From the NCBI GenBank assembly GCA_025351205.1, contig JANXWI010000049.1, positions 1-20,590 on the forward strand: a stretch of DNA of 20,590 bases, written 5' to 3'. The position numbers and the translations under genes are program-made. The first letter of the stretch is position 1. Every line of letters starts with the position of its first letter. This document shows, piece after piece, positions 1-7,490 of the stretch. This DNA comes from Deinococcus sp. Lineage in GTDB: Bacteria > Deinococcota > Deinococci > Deinococcales > Deinococcaceae. The notes beneath the pieces were generated by a model. That model saw only the letters and a program-made list of their open reading frames with translations, made no database searches and was not told where the DNA came from.

Positions 1-280
1 GATCGTCTCAGGCGCCGGGGCCGGGCACGGGGTCGGGCTGTCTCAGTGGGGCGCGGCGGGCATGGCGGGCCAGGGCTGGAATTACCTTCAGATCATGGGC
101 TTTTATTACGCCGGGGCCAGCATCAGCAGCATCCTGGGCGCAGACGTGCCGGGCGGCCAGCTGAGCGAGGGCGTGGCCTTTGGTCAGGCCGGAACACTGC
201 CGCTGGCTGCTGAGCCGATGACGCGACCCTCTCCGCTGCTGTCTGGTCTCTTTCTGCCAGGGTCGCTGCCGGGAATCTAG
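1..280 (+). CDS. SpoIID/LytB-domain protein, C-terminal part (5' end outside window)
   Basis: The frame is open from base 2 to the TAG at 278-280, giving the last 92 residues. It begins inside the signature of the SpoIID/LytB family: GAGHGVGLSQWGAAGMA, then GWNYLQIMGFYYAG, matching the family pattern GHGVGMSQWGAxGMA...Y.eIL.hYY. Members are peptidoglycan-acting (lytic transglycosylase type) proteins in spore formers, and related proteins are widespread in non-sporulating bacteria including Deinococcus. About 50 residues follow the domain, rich in Gly, Pro and Leu. Only 2 bp separate its stop from the lptD-like start, so the two are probably cotranscribed, linking cell-wall and outer-layer functions. 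The N-terminus, signal peptide and catalytic part cannot be seen, so the enzymatic activity is inferred from the family. Confidence 0.85.
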   Translation, partial: IVSGAGAGHGVGLSQWGAAGMAGQGWNYLQIMGFYYAGASISSILGADVPGGQLSEGVAFGQAGTLPLAAEPMTRPSPLLSGLFLPGSLPGI

Positions 281-282
281 GG

Positions 283-3183
283 ATGAGGAGCCACCGAAAG
301 CTTCGCCGCGCCGCAGGTTCTGAACCCTCGGCCTCTGAACATACAGTCTCCGGACATACGGTCTCTGGACCGTCCGGCAAGGGAGCGTCCCGAACCGGAA
401 GCAGGCTGATCAGAACCGGACTGCTCAGAACCGGGCTGGGCCTGCTGGCGCTGGGGTTGGGCCTGCTGGGCGGCGCACAGGCCCGCACCGTCAAGATCGT
501 GACGGCGGACCGTCTGGAGCTTCGCAAGATGGCCGGAACCCTGCAACCGGACGGCAGCACCTCGCCGGAGCAGGAGATCGTGGTGATCAGCGGCCAGAGT
601 GTCGAGCTGCGCTTGGACGAGGACGTGATTCTGGCGACGCGGGTCGAGTACAACCGCACCCGCCGCACCCTGACCATCATCGGGGCGGGCCAGTACACCA
701 CCACCCAGAACGGCTCCACCCAGATTCTGAAAGGTTCGGGGCTGGTGGTCGATCTGGGCAGCCAGGCATTGACCGGCGAAGACGTGATCATCAGCGACGC
801 CAACCTGGAAATACGCGGCGAGGCGGTGTCGCGGGTTCCGGGCCAGCTGACCGCCCAGAAGAGCTACTTCACGCCCTGCGCCAAATGTGGCCGCACCCCC
901 AACGACTACGCGTTCCGGGCCAGGAGCGTGCTGCTCTATCCCGGTGACCGGCTGGTGGCGTACGAGGCCACGCTGCTGCTGGCGGGCGCGCCGCTGCTGT
1001 TTCTGCCGGTGGTGGTGCTGCCGCTTCAGGACCAGAGCCGCCAGCCGCGCTTCGGCTTCTCGCAGGACGCCGTGGACGGGCTGACCGTACAGGCCGACCT
1101 GCCCTTCGTGATCGGCAGCACCACGCTGGGCACCACGCTGCTGCGCTACTACCAGAACCGCTCGCCCAGCGTGGGCTTTGGGGTCGATCTGCACAGCTAC
1201 GCTCCCACTTCGGGCGTAGAAAAGATCGACCTGTACGCGCTCGCCAGCCCTAAGCCATCTACGGTGGTCACGCAGGACGGGGTCAGCCGCACCGTGGTCA
1301 GCGGCGACAACGAGTACGCCCTGAACTTCACGGTGCGCGGCAGGCGGGACCTGTACGGCAGCAAGGACGGCGTGCGCTACACCCTGAACGCGGTCAGGAG
1401 CGACCTGGGCCGCGCCGACACCGATCCGCAGCGCGGTGTGACCGACCTGAGCGGCACGGCCAGCGCCGAGTTTCCGAGTGTCGAGTTCGGCACAGTCACA
1501 GCGCAGCTCAACTACCAGGACCGGATCGGGCCGCCCGCCACCGTGGCGCTGGCGAACGTGCTGCGCCGCGAGGTGGTGATCGACCCCGGTGCCTACCAGC
1601 TGGGCAAGCTGAGCGCCGACTTCAGGGTGAGCCTGGGGCAGTACACCGCCGCCAGCAATCCGCTCAGCCGCAGCGCCCAGCTCCAGGGGCCGAACTTCTC
1701 CACCGCCCGGTTAGAAGAGAGCCACGTCATCTCGTACAGCACTGTCCCCTGGACCGGCGCCACCCTGACCCTGAACAACACCTTCACCGGGCGCTACTAC
1801 CTGACCGGGGCGCGGACGGTGAACCTCAGCGCCTCGGCCAGCCTGACTCAGGTGTTCAACGTCAGCAACAGCGTGCGGCTGAACTACATGTACACCCGCC
1901 AGGAGGGCACCAGCCCCTTCGCCTTCGACGCGGTGTCCGTCCGCCCGCCCAGCGGCGTGCTGAGCGGCGATATTGCCGTGACTCCGACGCCCGGCTTCAC
2001 CATCACCGCCTCGCAGGCGTACGACTACGTGCAGCCGCCCAGCCTCCAGCCGCCCGCCAGTTTCGGGGTGCGCGTCCAGAAGGGGCCAGTGACCTCGAAT
2101 CTGCTGCTGCAACCCAACTTTTTTACCGGCAAGCTCGACGCCGCCAGTTTCGACGCGCTGGTGGGCCAGAACCTGCCGCTGCTGCTGGGATTGCGCGCCA
2201 GCTACACCAGAGACGGCGGGGCCGGCCCCGTCAGCCTGAGCGCCGACGTGGTGGGCGGGCCGCGCACCAACACCTTCGGCGTGACGGCCAGCTGGGACCC
2301 CAGATCACAGGCGCTGAGCAGCCTGAACCTGCGGGCCTCGGCAGTGGCGACCCGCGACGCGGTGCTGACCCCGCTGAGCTTCAGCGCCAGCGAGACCATC
2401 AACCTGGAGACGCGGATTCCGGCGCTGAGCGACCCCGCCGCCCCGCCGCTGGTCACCCAGACCTCGTCGCTGAACGGTCAGGCCACCGTGAACGTGAACG
2501 GACTGACCCTCAACACCACCCACTCGCTCAGCCTGCCGGGCGGCAACCCGGCGTCCGACACGGCCTTCTTCTCGGTGGGCAGCCAGGCGGGCAGCAGCTT
2601 CAACTGGAACCTGCGTTACGGCGGCAACTACGACCTGTCGCGGCTGGGTTTTCTGCGCCCTACCCTGAGCGGCACCCTGACGGCCACCCGGCTGGGGCAG
2701 CGCCTGAGCGCCCAGGCCAGCCTGAACCTGCCGGGACTCGACCAGACCCTGACCGAGCTGGGCAACGCCAGCGTGGCGGGCAGCTACGACCTGGGCCGGG
2801 CCTTTGTCACCGGCGGGGCCTACTACAACCGCAACCGCCAGGTCACGGGCGCGGGGACGCAGACGGTGAACGACACCCTGACCTTTCAGCCGCTCACGTT
2901 CACGCTGGGCCTGGGCAACGGCCCCAAACCGGGCGCGTATCTGAGCACCATCCTGCGCCAGACGCTGAGCTGGCAGGACGGGGTGCTCCAGCCACCGGGG
3001 CGCGTGCTGCCCATTTTCGTGCTGACCGTGGACCGCTGCTGCTGGGCCTTCCAGATCGAGATCAACCCGCTCGACGGGCGCTACGGCCTCTCGCTCAGCC
3101 TGCCGGGGGGAGACGCGTCGGTGCCGGCCTTCAGCGCCACGGCGGGCGGCGTGAGCGTACCACTGCTGACGCCGGGGCGCTGA
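283..3183 (+). CDS. lptD: LptD/OstA-like outer-membrane assembly protein
   Basis: The 966-residue product starts with a long basic N-region, a hydrophobic segment (about 46-64) and an AQA cleavage site near residue 67, so it is exported. Residues about 68-195 form an OstA-type beta-taco domain. Then comes the LptD hallmark FTPCAKCGRTPNDYAFRARSV (about 196-216) and LLAGAPLLFLPVVVLPL, after which about 650 residues of alternating polar/apolar strands with many Tyr and Asn fit a beta-barrel. The C-terminus has an adjacent pair, DRCCWAF (C919, C920). C199, C202, C919 and C920 are the only cysteines, as in E. coli LptD. In proteobacteria LptD inserts LPS in the outer membrane; Deinococcus is thought to lack LPS, so the cargo here is unknown. 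ATG 283 is the only ATG, GTG or TTG I see before the signal segment. A 15-bp imperfect tandem duplication (339-368) encodes HTVSG twice in the N-region. Confidence 0.85.
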   Translation: MRSHRKLRRAAGSEPSASEHTVSGHTVSGPSGKGASRTGSRLIRTGLLRTGLGLLALGLGLLGGAQARTVKIVTADRLELRKMAGTLQPDGSTSPEQEIVVISGQSVELRLDEDVILATRVEYNRTRRTLTIIGAGQYTTTQNGSTQILKGSGLVVDLGSQALTGEDVIISDANLEIRGEAVSRVPGQLTAQKSYFTPCAKCGRTPNDYAFRARSVLLYPGDRLVAYEATLLLAGAPLLFLPVVVLPLQDQSRQPRFGFSQDAVDGLTVQADLPFVIGSTTLGTTLLRYYQNRSPSVGFGVDLHSYAPTSGVEKIDLYALASPKPSTVVTQDGVSRTVVSGDNEYALNFTVRGRRDLYGSKDGVRYTLNAVRSDLGRADTDPQRGVTDLSGTASAEFPSVEFGTVTAQLNYQDRIGPPATVALANVLRREVVIDPGAYQLGKLSADFRVSLGQYTAASNPLSRSAQLQGPNFSTARLEESHVISYSTVPWTGATLTLNNTFTGRYYLTGARTVNLSASASLTQVFNVSNSVRLNYMYTRQEGTSPFAFDAVSVRPPSGVLSGDIAVTPTPGFTITASQAYDYVQPPSLQPPASFGVRVQKGPVTSNLLLQPNFFTGKLDAASFDALVGQNLPLLLGLRASYTRDGGAGPVSLSADVVGGPRTNTFGVTASWDPRSQALSSLNLRASAVATRDAVLTPLSFSASETINLETRIPALSDPAAPPLVTQTSSLNGQATVNVNGLTLNTTHSLSLPGGNPASDTAFFSVGSQAGSSFNWNLRYGGNYDLSRLGFLRPTLSGTLTATRLGQRLSAQASLNLPGLDQTLTELGNASVAGSYDLGRAFVTGGAYYNRNRQVTGAGTQTVNDTLTFQPLTFTLGLGNGPKPGAYLSTILRQTLSWQDGVLQPPGRVLPIFVLTVDRCCWAFQIEINPLDGRYGLSLSLPGGDASVPAFSATAGGVSVPLLTPGR

Positions 3184-3194
3184 GCAGTGGAGCG

Positions 3195-3452
3195 TCAGGT
3201 GGTCGGTTCGTTTCCGGCCCCGCCTCGCCGGGCCACCGCGTCCAGAAAGGCGTCGTAGAGCGGCTGCGGCAGGCCCGACAGCGCGGCCTCCAGCACCGCC
3301 TCCTGCACGCTGGCGTAGAAGCCGTCGAGCAGCAGTTCGTCGCCCGATTTGGCGCGCAGGTTCAGGCCGCCGCCGGGAATCTGGTACAGGGTGGCGTGCG
3401 CGTCTGCCACCTGCGCCGTTGCGTAGATTCGCCAGGACACAGGCCCCAGCAT
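3195..3452 (-). CDS. Small conserved-looking hypothetical protein, 85 aa
   Basis: I do not recognise this family. The product starts MLGPVSWRIYATAQVADAH and is a compact soluble protein without signal peptide or membrane segment: a likely beta-strand half (WRIYATAQ, ATLYQIP, LNLRAKS, ELLLDGF), then an amphipathic helical half (SVQEAVLEAALSGLPQPLYDAFLDAVARR). Codon choice is GC3-rich like its neighbours, which supports real coding. I chose ATG 3452 because the upstream extension (to a GTG at 3563) is low-complexity Arg/Ala/Gly. No clear -10 hexamer or strong ribosome site is visible upstream, so the start is uncertain. It is convergent with the lptD-like gene (11 bp apart) and lies downstream of pnp beyond the pnp terminator. 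Confidence 0.6.
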   Translation of the reverse strand: MLGPVSWRIYATAQVADAHATLYQIPGGGLNLRAKSGDELLLDGFYASVQEAVLEAALSGLPQPLYDAFLDAVARRGGAGNEPTT

Positions 3453-3505
3453 ACGCCCCGCCCAGCGCCCTGTTCCTGCTTTCCGGCCACGAACTGCCGT
3501 CCGGT

Positions 3506-3520
3506 CCATTGGAGCAATGG
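3506..3520. promoter_or_regulatory. Perfect 6-3-6 inverted repeat CCATTG-GAG-CAATGG
   Basis: The arms are perfect and separated by 3 nt. It lies about 55 bp upstream of the chosen start of the 85-aa gene, between it and the pnp terminator. It could be a protein-binding site or a small RNA hairpin. No T-run follows on either strand, so it is not an intrinsic terminator. Confidence 0.3.
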
Positions 3521-3607
3521 CTGACGACGCTTGCCCACTTGATCGGGCCAGCGGTCGTTGCACGACTGGTTGACCGGAATCCTCACTCCACCCACCTGCG
3601 GGGCATG

Positions 3608-3638
3608 AAAAACCCGCCCCCGGTGCAAGCGGGGCGGG
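3608..3638 (-). terminator. Intrinsic terminator of pnp
   Basis: Read on the minus strand, CCCGCCCC (3638-3631), a 10-nt loop and GGGGCGGG (3620-3613) form a perfect 8-bp GC stem, followed directly by TTTTT (3612-3608). It lies 59 bp past the pnp stop codon and is oriented to end pnp transcription. Confidence 0.85.
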
Positions 3639-3654
3639 CTGAATCGGTGGGCTG

Positions 3655-3706
3655 TTTTCAGCGCCTGTTTTTAGCGCCTGCCCTCAGCGTCTGTTTTCAG
3701 CGTCTG
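3655..3706. repeat. Four tandem 13-bp repeats across the pnp stop codon
   Basis: Four head-to-tail units of exactly 13 bp: TTTTCAGCGCCTG (3655), TTTTTAGCGCCTG (3668), CCCTCAGCGTCTG (3681) and TTTTCAGCGTCTG (3694). The last unit contains the pnp stop (TCA at 3697-3699 on the plus strand). Because 13 is not a multiple of 3, each unit shifts frame, so the repeat probably arose in the untranslated tail. It sits between the stop codon and the terminator and would be part of the pnp mRNA 3' end. Confidence 0.85.
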
Positions 3707-5868
3707 GGGGGCCGCCCTCTGTCGCCGCCGCCCTCACGGGGCGCTCTGGGTTCGCGCGGGGCGATCTTGCCCTCCAGCTCCGGGCGGATCAGGTCGATCT
3801 TGCCCCGGTCGTCGATGCCGGCGATCTTGACGCGCAGCTTGTCGCCCACGTTCATGGCGTCCTCGACGGCCTGTATGCGCTCCTCGGACATCTGCGAGAT
3901 GTGCAGCATGCCGTCCTGACCCGCGAACAGGTTGATGAAGGCCCCGAAGGGCGTGGTCTTGACCACCGTGCCGTCGAACTCCTCGCCCAGTGCGGCACTC
4001 CGGGTCAGTGACTCGATGCGCGCCTTGACGGCCTCTCCGGCGGCTCCGTCGGCGCTGAAGATGCGCACGGTGCCGTCCTCATCGATGTTGACGCTCGCGC
4101 CCATCGCCTCCAGCTCACGGATCTGCTTGCCGCCCGGCCCGATGACCTTGCCGATCAACTCGGGGTTGATCTTGAGGCTCAGGATGCGCGGCGCGGTGGC
4201 GGCCAGCTGCGCCCTGGGGGCACTCAACACCTCGGCCATCTTGCCCAGGATGTGCAACCTCGCTTCACGGGCCTGCCCCAGCGCCTCGCGCATGATGGCG
4301 GGCGTGATGCCGCCGATCTTGATATCCATTTGCAGCGCCGTGACCCCCTGCGCGGTTCCGCAGACCTTGAAATCCATGTCGCCCAGCGCGTCTTCCGACC
4401 CCAGGATGTCGGTCAGGATGCGGTAGCGGCCCTCTTCCATCACCAAGCCCATCGCCACGCCCGCCACGGGAGCGGTAATCGGCACGCCCGCGTCCATCAG
4501 GGCCAGGGTGCCCGCGCAGACCGTCGCCATGCTGCTGCTTCCGTTGCTTTCCAGCACCTCGCCCACCAGCCGGATGGTGTAGGGGAACTCCTCGAAGCTG
4601 GGGAGAACGGCCCGGATGGCCCGTTTGGCGAGGTTGCCGTGCCCGATTTCTCTGCGCGACTGTCCGCCCACACGCTTCACCTCGCCCGTGCTGTAGGGCG
4701 GAAAGTTGTAGTGCAGCATGAACTTGTCTTCCTTCTCGGCGGTCAGGTCGTCGATCAGCACGGCGTCGCGCTCGGTGCCCAGCGTCGCCACGCCCAGCAC
4801 CTGGGTTTCGCCGCGCGTGAAGATGGCGCTGCCGTGAGCGCGGGGCAGCGGTCTGGCCTCGATCCAGATGGGGCGCACGGTACGGGTGTTGCGCCCGTCA
4901 GCCCGCAGGTCCTCTTCCAGAATCAGGCGGCGCAGCTCGGCTTTCTCGACCTTGTAGAAGTCGTTCTTGTAGCGGGTGACCGTGGCGGCGTGGTCGTCGG
5001 CCCCCTCGGGCACGCGCTCGGCGATCAGCCCGTCTCGCAGCGCCTTGATGCGGGTTCCACGGTCCTTCTTGCCGGGGGTCAGCAGGGCGTCTTTCAGGCC
5101 CGCCGCCCGCGCCGCCGTCGTCAGCTCGGGGATGATGTCGATGCTCAGGTCGGCGGTCTGGATGAAGGTGAACTTCTCCTGGCCCAGCGCCGCCTTCATC
5201 TCCAGAATCAGGTCGATGACGGGCTGCATCTGCGCGTGCGCGAACTCGATGGCCCCCACCAGCACGTCTTCGGAGGCGCCCAGCCCGGAACCCTGCGCCC
5301 CGGCCTCAACCATCAGGATCGACTCACGGGTTCCGGCCACCACGAGGTCGAATTCCGAGTCGGCCATCTGGGCAGTCGTCGGGTTGACCACGTACTCGCC
5401 TTTGACTCGCCCGACCCGCACGCAGGCGGTGGGACCACCCCACGGGATGTCGGAGAGGCTCAGTGCCGCACTGGCACCGATAGGCCCCAGCACGTCCGGC
5501 AGGTTCTGACCGTCGGCGCTCAATACCGTGATGATCACCTGAGTTTCCTGGCGGTAGCCTTTGGGAAACAGCGGCCTGATCTGGCGGTCCGTGACGCGCG
5601 CGCTCAGGATGGCCTTCTCGCCGGGGCGGCCCTCGCGGCGCGGGAAGCTGCCGGGGATGCGGCCCACCGCGTAGTGGCGCTCCTCGAACTCCACGGTCAG
5701 CGGCAGAAAGTCGAGGGTGGACAAATCGCCCCTGGCCTGGGCGGTCACGAGCAGCAGGGTGTCGCCGTAGCGGAGCGTCACCGAGCCGCTGACGAGCTTG
5801 GCGAGCTTGCCGGTTTCCAGCGTCAGTTCGCGCCCGCCGAGCATGGTGGTAAATGTTTTTCCGATCAC
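3697..5868 (-). CDS. pnp: Polyribonucleotide nucleotidyltransferase (PNPase)
   Basis: The 723-residue product has the complete PNPase layout. RNase PH domain 1 is at about 5-140 (EERHYAVGRIPGSFPRREGR), an all-helical linker at about 145-310, and RNase PH domain 2 at about 320-550 with FPPYSTGEVKRVGGQSRREI, ESNGSSSMATVCAG and LGDMDFKV (the catalytic metal-binding aspartates lie in 488-499). A KH domain (GKVIGPGGKQIR, 573-584) and an S1 domain (about 628-697, ending GKIDLIRPE) follow, then a basic Arg/Gly/Pro tail (701-723) that may add RNA contacts. It degrades RNA 3' to 5' using phosphate and can add tails; in Deinococcus PNPase has also been tied to RNA quality control with Ro/Rsr. The start is GTG 5868, placed exactly 6 nt after a TACAAT hexamer. 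It is monocistronic, with its own terminator. Confidence 0.98.
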   Translation of the reverse strand: MIGKTFTTMLGGRELTLETGKLAKLVSGSVTLRYGDTLLLVTAQARGDLSTLDFLPLTVEFEERHYAVGRIPGSFPRREGRPGEKAILSARVTDRQIRPLFPKGYRQETQVIITVLSADGQNLPDVLGPIGASAALSLSDIPWGGPTACVRVGRVKGEYVVNPTTAQMADSEFDLVVAGTRESILMVEAGAQGSGLGASEDVLVGAIEFAHAQMQPVIDLILEMKAALGQEKFTFIQTADLSIDIIPELTTAARAAGLKDALLTPGKKDRGTRIKALRDGLIAERVPEGADDHAATVTRYKNDFYKVEKAELRRLILEEDLRADGRNTRTVRPIWIEARPLPRAHGSAIFTRGETQVLGVATLGTERDAVLIDDLTAEKEDKFMLHYNFPPYSTGEVKRVGGQSRREIGHGNLAKRAIRAVLPSFEEFPYTIRLVGEVLESNGSSSMATVCAGTLALMDAGVPITAPVAGVAMGLVMEEGRYRILTDILGSEDALGDMDFKVCGTAQGVTALQMDIKIGGITPAIMREALGQAREARLHILGKMAEVLSAPRAQLAATAPRILSLKINPELIGKVIGPGGKQIRELEAMGASVNIDEDGTVRIFSADGAAGEAVKARIESLTRSAALGEEFDGTVVKTTPFGAFINLFAGQDGMLHISQMSEERIQAVEDAMNVGDKLRVKIAGIDDRGKIDLIRPELEGKIAPREPRAPREGGGDRGRPPRR

Positions 5869-5874
5869 GGGGCC

Positions 5875-5880
5875 ATTGTA
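5875..5880 (-). promoter_or_regulatory. -10 element TACAAT of pnp, leaderless type
   Basis: TACAAT is followed by 6 nt and the GTG start codon, so transcription should begin at or next to the first base of the coding sequence. No Shine-Dalgarno site precedes the GTG. I see no good -35 hexamer 16-18 bp upstream. Confidence 0.65.
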
Positions 5881-6017
5881 TGCCGCCGGGGAACGGGACT
5901 CTGTTCGGGCCTTTCTTTCGCGGGCCTCGTGTGTCTCTGCCCGTCTGTGCCCCGCTCAGCTTCCACGCGGCCCCCTTCTGCCCCGCCCCCTTCCGCCCGG
6001 TCCCGCCCCGGCCCTGC

Positions 6018-6023
6018 TAGCCT
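6018..6023 (+). promoter_or_regulatory. -10 element TAGCCT, leaderless type
   Basis: TAGCCT lies 6 nt before the ATG at 6030 in an otherwise C-rich spacer with no ribosome-binding site. Together with the pnp promoter it makes the 161-bp divergent region 5869-6029 a two-way promoter region. I see nothing else in that region. Confidence 0.6.
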
Positions 6024-6029
6024 GCCCGC

Positions 6030-6707
6030 ATGACCTCGCTGGCCGATTTCGAACCCGTGGAGCCGCAGGGCCGCGCCACGCCGCTGCATTTCGCGCTGGG
6101 CTACCTGGCGGGCGCGGCGCTGTACCTGCTGGTGCGCCTCCTGGGCGGCCTGAATCCCAATCCCTGTCAGGGGCAGACGCTGGTGGCGCTGATCGTGCCG
6201 CTGCTGCTGGGGCCGGGCGGACTGGGGCTGGCGGCCAGCCAGTGGAACCGCCCGCCGCGCGCCATCTTCGGGCTGGGGCTGGTGGTCGCCTCTCTGTTTC
6301 CGGCGCTGTTTTTTGGCGCGCGCGAGATCGCCGGACTCCGGAATTTCGGCTGCGCGGGCGGCTACGTGGTGATTTCCCCGGTGGGCGGCAGGGGCTTCTC
6401 GGAAACCACGCTGAAGGCGGGCGAGTCGCTTGCCCTGCGGCTGCGGGTCGGCGGCTTCGATGTCAGGGTGCGGCCCGACAGCTTTACCGTGCGGGCGCAG
6501 GCCACCAACCCGGCCAACAGCGTGCCCGCGCCCGTCGAGGTGCAGGTGGGCCAGAGCAGCGGCGTGCGGCTGACCCAGGAGGTTCCCCTGACCATCACGG
6601 CGGCGGCCAGCGGCCCGACCCAGCAGTACACCGTGAACGTGAACGTGGTGCAGGAGGGCGGGCGCACGGCGGCGGGCACGCTGACGGTCAACGTGCAGGG
6701 GAAGTAG
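6030..6707 (+). CDS. Membrane protein with C-terminal beta-rich domain, unknown function
   Basis: I do not recognise the family. The 225-residue product has three hydrophobic segments, about 20-41 (HFALGYLAGAALYLLVRLLG), 50-69 (LVALIVPLLLGPGGLGLAAS) and 78-97 (AIFGLGLVVASLFPALFFGA), then a soluble domain of about 125 residues rich in Val, Thr and Gly with alternating strand patterns (VRPDSFTVRAQATNP, PLTITAAASGPT, YTVNVNVVQEGG, GTLTVNVQGK) that looks like an Ig-like or beta-sandwich domain. Two cysteines (C46 after the first segment, C108 after the third) may face the same side. It is divergent from pnp and 47 bp upstream of menG, which has its own -10, so cotranscription is not required. A role in the envelope is a guess from topology. 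Confidence 0.8.
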   Translation: MTSLADFEPVEPQGRATPLHFALGYLAGAALYLLVRLLGGLNPNPCQGQTLVALIVPLLLGPGGLGLAASQWNRPPRAIFGLGLVVASLFPALFFGAREIAGLRNFGCAGGYVVISPVGGRGFSETTLKAGESLALRLRVGGFDVRVRPDSFTVRAQATNPANSVPAPVEVQVGQSSGVRLTQEVPLTITAAASGPTQQYTVNVNVVQEGGRTAAGTLTVNVQGK

Positions 6708-6741
6708 GGGCATTCAGACCGTCTGCCCTTACCCCAGACCC

Positions 6742-6747
6742 TAGACT
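6742..6747 (+). promoter_or_regulatory. -10 element TAGACT of menG, leaderless type
   Basis: TAGACT is followed by 7 nt (GCCCTCC) and the ATG at 6755. No Shine-Dalgarno sequence is present. The same hexamer serves dnaX in this window. Confidence 0.65.
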
Positions 6748-6754
6748 GCCCTCC

Positions 6755-7489
6755 ATGACCATCCCGCTCGTGGGCGACCAGCAGTCGCAGACCGATCAGC
6801 AGCGCAAATCAGGCGAGGTGCAGGCCATGTTCGCCTCGATTGCCCACCGTTACGACCTGCTCAACCGCGTGCTGAGCGCGGGCGTGGACAGGGGCTGGCG
6901 GCGGGCGGCGGCTCAGGAAGCGCTGCTGCTGCGCCCCACGGAGCTGCTCGACGTCGCAACCGGCACCGCCGACTTCGCGCTGGAACTCAAGCGCAGGTCG
7001 CCCGGTACGCGGGTCACAGGTTCGGATTTCGTGCCGCAGATGCTCGACATCGGGCGCGTCAAGGCCACGGCGCAGCACCTGGACATCAGGTTAGAAGAAG
7101 GCGACGCCCTGAACCTGCCGTACCCCGACGCCAGTTTCGACACCGTGACCTGCGCCTTCGGGTTTCGCAACTTTGCCGACTACGCGCGCGGGCTGGCCGA
7201 GTTCTGGCGGGTGCTGAGGCCCGGCGGGCGCTGCGTGATCCTGGAGTTTCCACCGCCCGCACCGGGGCTGTTCGGCTCGGTGTTCAGGTTTTATTTCCAG
7301 CATGTGCTGCCGCGCATCGGGGGGCTGATCAGCGGCAACGCCGGGGCCTACACCTACCTGCCGGAAAGCGTGCTGGCTTTTCCGCCCCCGGACAGGCTGG
7401 CGGGCCTGATGGTCGCCACCGGCTTCAGGACGCGCTACCGGCTGCTGAGTTTCGGAATTGCGGCGGTGCATGTTGGGGATAAGCTGTAG
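6755..7489 (+). CDS. menG: Demethylmenaquinone methyltransferase (UbiE/MenG family)
   Basis: The 244-residue product carries the family block MFASIAHRYDLLNRVLSAG (about 25-43), followed by DRGWR, the SAM-binding motif LLDVATGTADFA (64-75), the acidic ribose-binding region around GSDFVPQMLDIG, the segment DASFDTVTCAFGFRNF (125-140) and RVLRPGGRCVILEF (152-165). It transfers a methyl group from SAM to demethylmenaquinone, the last step of menaquinone synthesis, at the membrane; Deinococcus uses menaquinone, so menG rather than ubiE is the apt symbol. The start is ATG 6755 because of the -10 hexamer just upstream; the frame is open far upstream but without a start in context. It ends one base before the stop of the convergent restriction endonuclease gene, with no terminator hairpin between them. 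Confidence 0.95.
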   Translation: MTIPLVGDQQSQTDQQRKSGEVQAMFASIAHRYDLLNRVLSAGVDRGWRRAAAQEALLLRPTELLDVATGTADFALELKRRSPGTRVTGSDFVPQMLDIGRVKATAQHLDIRLEEGDALNLPYPDASFDTVTCAFGFRNFADYARGLAEFWRVLRPGGRCVILEFPPPAPGLFGSVFRFYFQHVLPRIGGLISGNAGAYTYLPESVLAFPPPDRLAGLMVATGFRTRYRLLSFGIAAVHVGDKL

Positions 7490-7490
7490 A

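Noticed and set aside
3184..3194. Terminator between the lptD-like gene and the 85-aa gene
   Set aside because: Only a weak CGCT/AGCG hairpin can be drawn around the lptD stop, and no T-run follows.
4252..6033. A 593-codon open frame on the plus strand opposite pnp
   Set aside because: It is antisense to a complete, highly conserved PNPase and its product is rich in His, Gln, Gly and Arg with no motif. GC-rich third positions create such long shadow frames.
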